DNA of 12,020 nt, from assembly GCA_021737905.1 (NCBI GenBank), contig JAIPDA010000053.1, positions 1 through 12,020 of the forward strand, in the 5' to 3' direction. Origin of the DNA: Rhodoferax sp. GTDB taxonomy: Bacteria; Pseudomonadota; Gammaproteobacteria; Burkholderiales; Burkholderiaceae_C. Under the pieces are notes generated by a model, which saw only the letters and a program-made list of their open reading frames with translations, was not told the DNA's origin and did no database searches. Shown piece by piece: positions 1-6,356 of the stretch. The stretch's first letter is position 1. The number at the start of each line of letters is the position of its first letter. The position numbers and the translations under genes are program-made.

Positions 1-325
1 GTTCGTCCAGCGCTTGCATGGACGTGTGGCCGGGAAAGTGCATCACGAACTCAGGCGCCAGCAGGGCGCTGGCGGCTTTCAGGTCCCGCTCTTGCATCAG
101 CGTCAAAAATTGGCGCACCATCGCGCTGGCATTGGCGCATTCGGGCCCGCCCTTGGAGAACACCCGGCCGTCGCGCTGGTAGGTGTGGGCATGGTTCACA
201 AACACGGTGGTGCCGGCCGCTGCCGCCGCAATCACCGAGCGAGCGGCCAGGGCCACACGCCCGACCAGGCGTTCTTCGGCTTCTGCGCTGTAGCCGGGTA
301 GCAAGGTGATGGAAATGACAGGCAT
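1..325 (-). CDS. Tautomerase fused to NTF2/SnoaL-like domain (partial, C-terminus beyond left edge)
   Basis: The reading frame starts at the ATG at 325-323 and stays open for 108 codons to the left edge. The N-terminus MPVISITLLPGYSAEAEERL resembles the 4-oxalocrotonate tautomerase fold. Pro2 would become the catalytic N-terminal proline after Met removal. Residues 1 to about 60 cover one such small domain, ending near GRVFSKGG. A second segment from about residue 67 (MVRQFLTLMQERDLKAAS, then LLAPEFVMHFPGH) looks like the first helices and strand of an NTF2/SnoaL-like domain. An AAGGAG Shine-Dalgarno lies about 9 bases upstream and supports this start. Free-standing 4-OT enzymes are about 62 residues, so the extension is unusual. 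The likely role is keto-enol tautomerisation or a related Pro1 chemistry in the catabolic pathway; the substrate is unknown. It is divergent from the neighbouring operon with a 35-bp gap. Confidence 0.72.
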   Translation of the reverse strand, partial: MPVISITLLPGYSAEAEERLVGRVALAARSVIAAAAAGTTVFVNHAHTYQRDGRVFSKGGPECANASAMVRQFLTLMQERDLKAASALLAPEFVMHFPGHTSMQALDE

Positions 326-360
326 GAGAACTCACTCCTTGGTTGAATCAAAGGCGCATC

Positions 361-1281
361 ATGCCTGTTTCTGAACAAGCTGTGGCCGCAGTGCGTGGCG
401 AAGATCGCATTGTTTATTCTGCTGCGCCCGACCGCCTGCCGCTGCGCTGGCCGGGCGGCGCCCGCGTGGCGCTGTGGGTCACGCCCAACATCGAACATTA
501 CGAGTACCTGCCGGCGCAAGTGCGCGTGCGCAATCCCTGGCCGCGCACGCCGCACCCGGACATCCTGGGTTACGGCCTGCGTGACTATGGCAACCGGGTC
601 GGTGTCTGGCGCTTGATGGAAGTGTTTGACAGATTCAAGCTGCCTTGCACTGTGTCGCTGTCACTGGCGGTGCTGGACATGTACCCCGAGATCACCGAGG
701 CCATGCTCAAGCGCCAATGGGAGTTCATGTCGCATGGCCTCTACAACTCCCGTTACCACTGGAACATGAGCGAGGACGAAGAGCGCGCCGCCATCGATGA
801 ATGCCAGCAGATTCACCGGCGCGTGACCGGCCGGCCGCTCAACGGCTGGTTTTCGCCGGCGGCCTCCAACACCGTCAACACGCCCGACCTGGTGGCCGAA
901 GCCGGCATCGGCTACCTGTGCGATCTGTACCACGACGACCAGCCCACGCCGGTTCGCGTGCGCAGGGGCTCGCTGGTGTCCCTGCCTTACTCGATGGAAA
1001 TCAATGACAGCATCGCCTGGCGAAGGGGTCAGGAGGCGGAGGCTTTCGCCCAAAAAATTTGCGACGAATTTGACACCTTGTATGCCGAAGGTGCCGAGCA
1101 CGGCAAGGTGATGAACATTGCTGTGCATCCCTTTATCATGGGCCAGCCGCACCGCATCGAATACCTGAGTCGGGCGCTCGAGTACGTGCTGGGCCATGAG
1201 GGCGTGTGGTGTGCCACCGGCTCCGACATTCTGGCCAGCTACAAAGCGCAGACGGCTGCGCAAGCCCCTCTTTCATCTTGA
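361..1281 (+). CDS. Polysaccharide deacetylase (CE4)-family protein, PuuE/cyclic-amide-hydrolase-like
   Basis: This 306-residue protein has the CE4 deacetylase-type barrel in the variant related to PuuE allantoinase. The canonical TFDD metal motif is replaced by NIEHYEY (about 43-49). The usual HxxxH pair is reduced to SHG at 124-126, with Asn129 where the second His would be. Other landmarks are NGWFSPAAS (161-169), DDQP (192-195) and a C-terminal HPF at 256-258. PuuE is reported to act on allantoin without the standard metal centre, so a C-N hydrolase acting on a cyclic amide, imide or ureide is more likely than sugar deacetylation. That is inference. I chose ATG 361, preceded by an AAAGG Shine-Dalgarno, over the in-frame TTG at 343 that would add six residues. 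It is first in a plus-strand operon, followed 20 bases later by an isochorismatase-family gene. A second, diverged member of the family lies at 5380-6279. Confidence 0.85.
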   Translation: MPVSEQAVAAVRGEDRIVYSAAPDRLPLRWPGGARVALWVTPNIEHYEYLPAQVRVRNPWPRTPHPDILGYGLRDYGNRVGVWRLMEVFDRFKLPCTVSLSLAVLDMYPEITEAMLKRQWEFMSHGLYNSRYHWNMSEDEERAAIDECQQIHRRVTGRPLNGWFSPAASNTVNTPDLVAEAGIGYLCDLYHDDQPTPVRVRRGSLVSLPYSMEINDSIAWRRGQEAEAFAQKICDEFDTLYAEGAEHGKVMNIAVHPFIMGQPHRIEYLSRALEYVLGHEGVWCATGSDILASYKAQTAAQAPLSS

Positions 1282-1301
1282 ACCTCATGATTGGAAAAAC
1301 C

Positions 1302-1976
1302 ATGTCCACCCCTGCCGACTACATCCGCGCGTTCATGCCGGAGCGCCCCGTTCACCCGGAGCGCGCTGCGCTGGTGATCATCGACATGCAATACGCCACG
1401 GGTTCGCGGCAGGGCGGCTTGGGTCGCAAACTCAAGGCCGATGGCTCCACCGTGGGTGACTACCGCTTTGACCGCATCGAGCAATCGGTCTTGCCCTGCA
1501 CCCTGCGCCTGCGCGAGCTGTTCAACCGCCTGCAGCGGCCGGTGCTGCACGTCACATTGGGCGCCGCCCGAGCGGACGGTGCCGATGCGCCGGTGCACAT
1601 CCGTCAACTGCTGGTCGAGTTCAAAAATTACGTCGGCAGCCGCGAGCATGACATCCTGGACGAGCTCAAGCCCTTGCCCGGCGAGCATGTGCTGCGCAAA
1701 ACCACCATCGGTGCCTTTGCCTCCACCAACATCGACAGCCTGCTGCGGGCGCTGGGTTGCGAGCAGCTGTACATGGCCGGTGTATCGACCAACATGTGCG
1801 TGGAAACCACCGCCCGTGAAGCCGCTGACCGTGGCTACCTGGTGACCCTGGTCGAAGACGCCTGTGGCACCACCCACGAAGATCTGCATCACGTGACCCT
1901 GCGTAATTTTCAAAGGCTGTTCGGACGTGTGCGATCGACTGATCAGGCCCTGGCCGAAATGCAGACAACAGCCTGA
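1302..1976 (+). CDS. Isochorismatase-family cysteine hydrolase (amidohydrolase)
   Basis: This 224-residue protein has the complete catalytic triad of the isochorismatase/N-carbamoylsarcosine amidase superfamily: Asp28 in ALVIIDMQ, Lys133 in LRKTTIGAF, and nucleophile Cys166 in GVSTNMCVETTAREA. The GVS segment (160-162) matches the usual cis-peptide before the cysteine. Family members with this triad hydrolyse amides or carbamoyl groups, for example N-carbamoylsarcosine amidase, ureidoacrylate hydrolase RutB, maleamate amidase and biuret hydrolase; the isochorismatase reaction itself does not need the cysteine. A cytosolic amidase or carbamoylase role is therefore likely, with substrate unknown. 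The start at 1302 has a weak GGAAAA in front of it; an in-frame ATG at 1287 would add five residues. The gene ends with TGA followed directly by TAG. It sits between a CE4 protein and a racemase-family gene, which suggests it acts on the ring-opened product. Confidence 0.88.
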   Translation: MSTPADYIRAFMPERPVHPERAALVIIDMQYATGSRQGGLGRKLKADGSTVGDYRFDRIEQSVLPCTLRLRELFNRLQRPVLHVTLGAARADGADAPVHIRQLLVEFKNYVGSREHDILDELKPLPGEHVLRKTTIGAFASTNIDSLLRALGCEQLYMAGVSTNMCVETTAREAADRGYLVTLVEDACGTTHEDLHHVTLRNFQRLFGRVRSTDQALAEMQTTA

Positions 1977-1997
1977 TAGCTAGAACCGCCGACCCTC

Positions 1998-2759
1998 ATG
2001 AAAAAAATCCTGACCATCGTTCCCTTTGCCATGTCCCCTGACAACTTGGCGCTGCGCCAGCAGCAACTGCAGGGTTTGCAGTTCGGCCCCGACTTGCAAT
2101 TTGAATACCGCGCGGTCAAGGCCGGTCCGGTGAACTACTCCAGCCACCATGACTTTGTGCTGGCCGATGCCTCGATTTTTGAAGCCGGTTGCCGCGCGCA
2201 GCAAGAAGGTTTTGCTGCGGTCTGCATCGACACCATGAGTGACTCTGGCGTGGCGGCTCTGCGTTCGGTGCTCGATATTCCGGTGTTCGGGCCGGGCAAG
2301 GTGTCCATGCTGAGCGCGCTCATGCTGGGGGATCGTTTTTCGATACTCACCATGGCCAGCCGCTGGAAGCCTTTGTATAAAAAAGCGCTGGATGAGTTGG
2401 GCATGCATCACAAATGCGCGTCGGTGCGGGCCATTGAAGTCAGCCCCGACAACCAGGCCCTGCTGTCGGGCAAGGAAGAAGAGGTCTTTCCCCTGCTCGA
2501 GGCAGCCGCCATGAAGGCCATCGAGATCGATGGCGCGGACGTGATCATCCTGGGCTCGACCACCATGCACCAGGCCCACGCTCACCTGCAGGCACGCCTG
2601 CCGGTGCCCGTCATCAACCCGGGCCCCCTGAGCTACAAGATCGCTGAATCCATGCTGGCCCTGGGCCACACGCACAGCCGCACGGCCTACCCGCGGCCCA
2701 TGCATCCGCGACTGGACATGCTCACCGCCATGATGGACGCCGCGAGGGCCGCGTCATGA
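1998..2759 (+). CDS. Asp/Glu/hydantoin racemase superfamily protein with one of two catalytic cysteines
   Basis: The 253-residue protein has the two-lobed Asp/Glu/hydantoin racemase superfamily pattern. The first lobe carries AAVCIDTMSDSGVAALR with Cys76, where hydantoin racemases have their first catalytic cysteine, followed by IPVFGPG (94-100). The second lobe carries DVIILGSTTMHQ, where the usual LGCxGM cysteine is Ser187, then VPVINPGPL. Known activities in the superfamily are hydantoin racemase, aspartate and glutamate racemase, maleate cis-trans isomerase and arylmalonate decarboxylase. A single cysteine argues against the classic two-base racemisation, so isomerase or lyase chemistry is possible. 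The ATG at 1998 has only a weak Shine-Dalgarno. The gene follows the isochorismatase gene by 21 bases and its stop overlaps the next start as ATGA at 2756-2759, so it is part of the operon. Family assignment is firm; the reaction is not known. Confidence 0.83.
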   Translation: MKKILTIVPFAMSPDNLALRQQQLQGLQFGPDLQFEYRAVKAGPVNYSSHHDFVLADASIFEAGCRAQQEGFAAVCIDTMSDSGVAALRSVLDIPVFGPGKVSMLSALMLGDRFSILTMASRWKPLYKKALDELGMHHKCASVRAIEVSPDNQALLSGKEEEVFPLLEAAAMKAIEIDGADVIILGSTTMHQAHAHLQARLPVPVINPGPLSYKIAESMLALGHTHSRTAYPRPMHPRLDMLTAMMDAARAAS

Positions 2760-3589
2760 CACTGCTGCTGAGCCCCGGGCAGGTTGAAGCTTACGAGCGC
2801 GACGGCTTTGTCTTCCCTGTGGATGTGCTGACAAGCCATGAGGTCAAAGAATTCCGCGGTGAGCTCCAGGCCTGGGAGCAAGCCCGTGGTTCCCTGATCG
2901 ACTTCCCCGAAAAATCCAAGTCCTACCTGCTGTTCAACTGGGCTGACCAGCTGGTGCATCACCCGAAAATTCTCGATGCCGTGCAGGACCTGATCGGCCC
3001 TGACATCCTTGTTTATCACTCGACGCTGTTTCTCAAGGAGGCCAACACGCCGGCCTATGTGCGCTGGCACCAGGACAGCACTTATTTTTACCTGCAGCCG
3101 CACCTGCATGTCACGGCCTGGGTTGCCTTGTCAGATGCCAGCGTGCAGGCCGGCTGCATGCGCGCCTTGCCCGGCAGCCACCGCTGGGGCGCCTTCAAGC
3201 ATGACGACAAACCGGAACCCATGAACATGATCCGGCGCGGGCAGGGCATCAGTGAGCGGTTTGACCACGAGACCGGCACCATGGTGCCGGTGTCCGCAGG
3301 GCAGATGTCGCTTCACCACACCGATCTGGTCCATGCCTCGGGCGCCAACGACAGCGTCGACAGGCGCATCGGTTACGCCATCAGTTACATCCCTGCCCAT
3401 GTCCAGCCGGTGGGTGACATCCGGCCCTCAGCCCTGTGCGTGCGGGGTCGCAGCCATGGGCATTTTGCTGAGGAGCAGCGGCTTGACGTGCCGCTGTCGC
3501 CGCTGGCGCATGAGCGCCATCAGCAAGCACTGGCGCTTTTCAGGGCGCGCCAGGACGCAGGATTCCAGCCCGCCGGAGCAGCCTCATGA
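2756..3589 (+). CDS. Phytanoyl-CoA dioxygenase (PhyH)-family Fe(II)/2-oxoglutarate oxygenase
   Basis: This 277-residue protein matches the PhyH family of non-haem Fe(II)/2-oxoglutarate dioxygenases. The N-terminus has the usual VEAYERDGFVFPVDVL opening. The iron-binding facial triad is visible as His105 and Asp107 in YVRWHQDSTYF and His193 in TDLVHASGAND. The arginine that binds the 2-oxoglutarate carboxylate is probably Arg203 or Arg204 in VDRRIGYAISYIP. Length is typical for the family. These enzymes hydroxylate an unactivated carbon of a small molecule, consuming O2 and 2-oxoglutarate. Start and stop both use 4-base ATGA overlaps with the flanking genes, so translation is probably coupled. 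The protein likely oxidises a pathway intermediate; no substrate can be deduced. A 20-bp perfect palindrome lies inside the gene at 3272-3291. Confidence 0.9.
   Translation: MTLLLSPGQVEAYERDGFVFPVDVLTSHEVKEFRGELQAWEQARGSLIDFPEKSKSYLLFNWADQLVHHPKILDAVQDLIGPDILVYHSTLFLKEANTPAYVRWHQDSTYFYLQPHLHVTAWVALSDASVQAGCMRALPGSHRWGAFKHDDKPEPMNMIRRGQGISERFDHETGTMVPVSAGQMSLHHTDLVHASGANDSVDRRIGYAISYIPAHVQPVGDIRPSALCVRGRSHGHFAEEQRLDVPLSPLAHERHQQALALFRARQDAGFQPAGAAS
3272..3291. repeat. 20-bp perfect palindrome inside the PhyH-family gene
   Basis: The sequence ACCGGCACCATGGTGCCGGT equals its own reverse complement over all 20 bases, centred on CCATGG between 3281 and 3282. The next pair outwards (3271 and 3292) does not match. 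It encodes TGTMVPV within the dioxygenase. It may be a chance product of codon choice, or a binding or cruciform site; nothing else in the sequence decides this. Confidence 0.6.
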
Positions 3590-3981
3590 GCACTTCCCCT
3601 TTGTCAGCCAACGAACTGATCGCTTTAGCCGAGCGCTACTTTGCCGCTGTGGACCGCATGGATGTAGTGGCCACCTTGGCTTGCTTTGCGCCTGATGCAC
3701 GCTTTTCCATCGCCACTTATTCGAATGTCTACCAAGGCCGTGACACCGAAATTGCCGGCATGTTCAAGCGCCTCAATGAGCGTTACGCCAAGGTCTGGCA
3801 CGGTGACTTTGACCATGTGACGGACGTTCCCGCGCAGCGGATTGCCAGCCGCTTCAGGGTGGAGAACATCACGCACGAAGGCCAGAAACTGGTCAAGAAC
3901 AACTGCAACTTCTTTCGTGTGCAGGACGGCTTCTTTACCGAGGTCTTCGTCTACATGAGCGGCGACAACTCGCTGGGCTGA
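3586..3981 (+). CDS. NTF2/SnoaL-like small protein
   Basis: The 131-residue protein has the cone-shaped NTF2/SnoaL-like fold pattern. The N-terminal helices read ELIALAERYFAAVDRMD, followed by the hallmark LACFAPDARF (32-41) and a YQGRD turn (49-53). The C-terminal strands contain NNCNFFRVQDGFFTEVFVYM. The family includes ketosteroid isomerase, limonene epoxide hydrolase, polyketide cyclases and many small-molecule isomerases or dehydratases, so the exact activity cannot be read. It is the last gene of the plus-strand operon. Its ATG overlaps the dioxygenase stop (ATGA at 3586-3589) behind a GGAG Shine-Dalgarno, which suggests the two products act on the same intermediate. Only 20 bases separate its stop from the stop of the convergent PrpD-family gene, and no clear hairpin terminator is visible there. 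Confidence 0.82.
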   Translation: MSTSPLSANELIALAERYFAAVDRMDVVATLACFAPDARFSIATYSNVYQGRDTEIAGMFKRLNERYAKVWHGDFDHVTDVPAQRIASRFRVENITHEGQKLVKNNCNFFRVQDGFFTEVFVYMSGDNSLG

Positions 3982-4001
3982 ACGCCTCTCTGCCTACTGG
4001 C

Positions 4002-5354
4002 TCAGGCGGCTTGCGGCGCACGCTCGAGCAGGTCCGCCCAGTTCGCCAGGTTGCCGCGCAGGGCCGCCATTTCCAGCGTGGCTTCCAGCACGGCCGCTGC
4101 ATGCGCTGCCGGCCAAACGCGCTGCGTCAGGTCCATGAACTTTTGCCGCAGCTCTTCGCGGCTGTAGGGCGCGGCATCGTCGCCGCGGTTCACGCCGGCC
4201 TCACCCATGATTTGCCGGCCGTCATGCAGGCTGATGACGACCCGGGCCGGCCGCTCCAGCGGCAGGCGTTGCGTCATGGACGGGTCTTCACTGACCTCGA
4301 CTTTTTGCGCCAGCGCCAGCACGGCCGGGTCGCGCACCGCGTCCCAGGTGAAACTGGACAAGGCGCTGCTGTGGTTGACCAGGCGTGTGGCCACGGCAAA
4401 GGGCACCGAGAACTTGGCAGCCAGTGTGTTGCGCGGCGCTTTGTCTTTGAGCTCTGCCGCCAGGTTGTAAGTGCTGACATCAATCCGGGCAATCTCTGCG
4501 GGGGGCGGCAGTGGGCCCCGGCCGGCGATCTGGTCAATCGCGTCCAGCGTGCCGTGGTTGTAGCGGCAGCAGGAGTGAAGCTTGAAGTAGTTGCGCATCA
4601 AGTGCCATTGGCTGCCCAGGCCGTCGATCAGCCCGACCGTGTCAAATTTCTCGGAAATGATCTTGCCCAGCAGCGAGCTCAAGCCATCATGCTCGCCGGT
4701 GAAGCCGCACTCGGCCAGTTGCAGGGCCAGCAAGCCGTTGCGGTTGCTCAGGCCTGCGTAGACATTGCGTACCAGACCGCCTTCAAGCATGGTTTGCTTG
4801 GAACTGGCAGTGGTCATCGATGCGCTGATGTTCAGCGTCTCGCGCATGCCTTGGGCGTCCATGCCGGCAATGCGGGCGCAGGCAGCGGCCGCGCCCACCG
4901 TGCCCCAGGTGCCGTGGGGGTGCATGGCGCCGCGCAGCGCCGAGGCCGCACCCAGCCGCGAGCCGACTTCGTAGCCCGTGACCAGCGCCGACAAAAACAC
5001 CGGGGCCGTCACTGCACGCTCCTGGCTCAGGGCCAGCGCCGCCGGGATCACATGCACCGCCGGGTGGCCGCGTGAAAACCGGTTGCCCTCGTCCATTTCC
5101 AAAAAAGTGCCGGAGGTGCCGTTGATGAAGGCGGCTGTCTCGGCGCCGGTGCGCCGCCCCAGTCCCACCAGCACGGCACTGGCGCCTGGTGCTTGGCGCG
5201 TGGCCAGCGCGCGCAATTCGGGTCCGGCCGAGCCGGCCACCATTGCGCCCAGGGTGTCGGCCAGGATCCAGCCGACCTGCTCGTGCATGTCGCTGCTCAG
5301 CGCTTCGTAGGTGATGGCGGCGGCAAATTGGCTGAAGGTGTCGAGGTAGTCCAT
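4002..5354 (-). CDS. MmgE/PrpD family protein
   Basis: The 450-residue protein has the length and motif order of the MmgE/PrpD superfamily. It has an N-terminal helical domain with LADTLGAMVAGS, then FINGTSGTFLEMDEG (77-90), RFSRGHPAVHVIPAALALS (92-110) and the MHPHGTWGTVGAA block (144-156). Later come KLHSCCRYNHGTLDAID (258-274) and KFSVPFAVA. The family contains 2-methylcitrate dehydratase, cis-aconitate decarboxylase and iminodisuccinate epimerase, which all act on small polycarboxylates near the conserved Asp/His sites (Asp88, His97, His101 and His148 here). A dehydratase, lyase or epimerase acting on a carboxylated intermediate is likely. It is the second gene of a two-gene minus-strand operon, 25 bases after the CE4 gene, with a weak AAGG Shine-Dalgarno. 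The very long plus-strand open frames opposite it are GC-rich shadows. Confidence 0.9.
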   Translation of the reverse strand: MDYLDTFSQFAAAITYEALSSDMHEQVGWILADTLGAMVAGSAGPELRALATRQAPGASAVLVGLGRRTGAETAAFINGTSGTFLEMDEGNRFSRGHPAVHVIPAALALSQERAVTAPVFLSALVTGYEVGSRLGAASALRGAMHPHGTWGTVGAAAACARIAGMDAQGMRETLNISASMTTASSKQTMLEGGLVRNVYAGLSNRNGLLALQLAECGFTGEHDGLSSLLGKIISEKFDTVGLIDGLGSQWHLMRNYFKLHSCCRYNHGTLDAIDQIAGRGPLPPPAEIARIDVSTYNLAAELKDKAPRNTLAAKFSVPFAVATRLVNHSSALSSFTWDAVRDPAVLALAQKVEVSEDPSMTQRLPLERPARVVISLHDGRQIMGEAGVNRGDDAAPYSREELRQKFMDLTQRVWPAAHAAAVLEATLEMAALRGNLANWADLLERAPQAA

Positions 5355-5379
5355 GGGTTTGGCCTTGGGTGTTTTCAGA

Positions 5380-6279
5380 TTAATGGCCGTGAGCCTGAAT
5401 GTCAGTGAACAGCGCGCCGGGCTGTGTCCACACCACCTCGCGGCGTTGCTTGAGTCGGGTCAGCAGTTCACGCAGGGCGGCAATGCGACTGGGCATGCCG
5501 CAGACCCAGGGGTGCAGCGCCAGGCCGAACACGGCCGGGCGCTGGTGCTGCTGGCATTCCTCTGCCAGACGTTCAAAGGCAGCAGCGGTCAGCGCGGCAT
5601 GCGCTTTGGGCTCCATGTTGCGCAGCCACTGGCATTGCACATCGTCCCACTCGGACGACAGCGGAATGGACAGCAGCCCTCTGGCAGCACCGGCCGCAGG
5701 GCTCATCCAGTAAGGCTGATCATCATTGACCCAATCGAGCGTGTAGTCCAAGCCGGCTTTGCGCAGCAAGTCGTACGTGGCCGGGCTGCTGCCCCAGTCC
5801 TGGCTGAGCCAGCCGCGCGGCCGCCGACCTGTGACCCGCGTCAGCGTGTCCAGGCTGGTTTGAATATGCTCCGCTTGCACGTCAAGCGACTGCTCCGAAT
5901 GCATCATGCGCGTGGCGGCGATGCCATGGCCCAGCCATTCGCAGCCCCAGTCGTTCAAGCGCTTCGCCAGTTGTGGCAGGCGTTCTGCGGCCATGGCGTT
6001 GGCGGCAATGACTGGACAGATGCCGGCTTGTTGAAGCGCATCGATCACCCTGAAGATGCCAATGCGCAAGCCATATTCGCGTTGTGACCAGCTGCGGTAG
6101 TCCGGGTGAAAGCTGCCGTACTCGCCGACAAAGCGCGGGTCGCGCAAGCTGCCCGGCGGTGACTCAAAGTCCCAGTGCTCCAGAAACAGCACCACATAGG
6201 CTGACAGCACGGGTCTGTCCAGCAGTGCACCAGTCTGGCGCAGCGGCAGTGCGGAAAAAGGGTAATGGGTGTGATCCAT
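5380..6279 (-). CDS. Second polysaccharide deacetylase (CE4)-family protein, PuuE-like
   Basis: This 299-residue protein is a diverged relative of the 361-1281 product. Shared landmarks are FLEHWDFES (32-40) in place of the TFDD motif, GHG at 117-119 with Ala122 where the second metal His would be, RGWLSQDWGS (155-164), DDQP at 186-189 and HPW at 256-258. The same departures from the CE4 metal site point to a PuuE-like cyclic C-N hydrolase rather than a sugar deacetylase. Two such proteins in one locus suggest successive steps or related substrates. The ATG at 6279-6277 is preceded immediately by an in-frame TAG, so the start cannot lie further upstream, yet no Shine-Dalgarno is visible in the AT-rich leader. 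It leads the two-gene operon with the PrpD-family gene and faces the transporter operon across a 157-bp control region. Confidence 0.82.
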   Translation of the reverse strand: MDHTHYPFSALPLRQTGALLDRPVLSAYVVLFLEHWDFESPPGSLRDPRFVGEYGSFHPDYRSWSQREYGLRIGIFRVIDALQQAGICPVIAANAMAAERLPQLAKRLNDWGCEWLGHGIAATRMMHSEQSLDVQAEHIQTSLDTLTRVTGRRPRGWLSQDWGSSPATYDLLRKAGLDYTLDWVNDDQPYWMSPAAGAARGLLSIPLSSEWDDVQCQWLRNMEPKAHAALTAAAFERLAEECQQHQRPAVFGLALHPWVCGMPSRIAALRELLTRLKQRREVVWTQPGALFTDIQAHGH

Positions 6280-6321
6280 CTAAAAAATTCAAATGGGGCG
6301 GGCTATGGGGGTCTTTACTGC

Positions 6322-6346
6322 TTGACTTCAGTGTGCGTTGACTTCA
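6322..6346. repeat. Direct repeat TTGACTTCA, two copies
   Basis: Two exact copies of TTGACTTCA occupy 6322-6330 and 6338-6346, with a 16-base period. Both contain a TTGACT -35-like hexamer, so they may be alternative -35 elements or paired sites for an activator. The repeat lies in the control region between the divergent operons. Confidence 0.6.
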
Positions 6347-6350
6347 TAGT
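6322..6350 (+). promoter_or_regulatory. Candidate sigma70 promoter for the ABC transporter operon
   Basis: A TTGACT (6322-6327) stands 17 bases before CATAGT (6345-6350), matching the sigma70 consensus at five of six and four of six positions. Transcription would begin near 6357, the first base of the dyad at 6357-6382. A second TTGACT at 6338-6343 has only a poor partner (TGTTCT, 17 bases on). The promoter lies about 85 bases before the binding-protein ATG. Confidence 0.45.
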
Positions 6351-6356
6351 CTAGGC

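Noticed and set aside
51..335. A 94-codon minus-strand open frame at the left edge
   Set aside because: It is out of frame with the tautomerase, whose frame has a good Shine-Dalgarno and a recognisable N-terminus; this product is low-complexity Arg/His/Gly sequence.
343..360. TTG at 343 as the start of the first CE4 gene
   Set aside because: ATG at 361 has an AAAGG Shine-Dalgarno at suitable spacing; the six extra residues add no recognisable sequence.
3982..4001. Bidirectional terminator between the convergent operons
   Set aside because: The 20-base gap offers only a 4-base GCCT/AGGC pairing that reaches into the PrpD gene and no T run, so a terminator cannot be claimed.
4011..5075. A 354-codon plus-strand open frame opposite the PrpD-family gene
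   Set aside because: Its composition is rich in Arg, Gln, Ala and His with no domain pattern, as expected of an antisense shadow in GC-rich DNA; the minus-strand PrpD protein explains the region fully.
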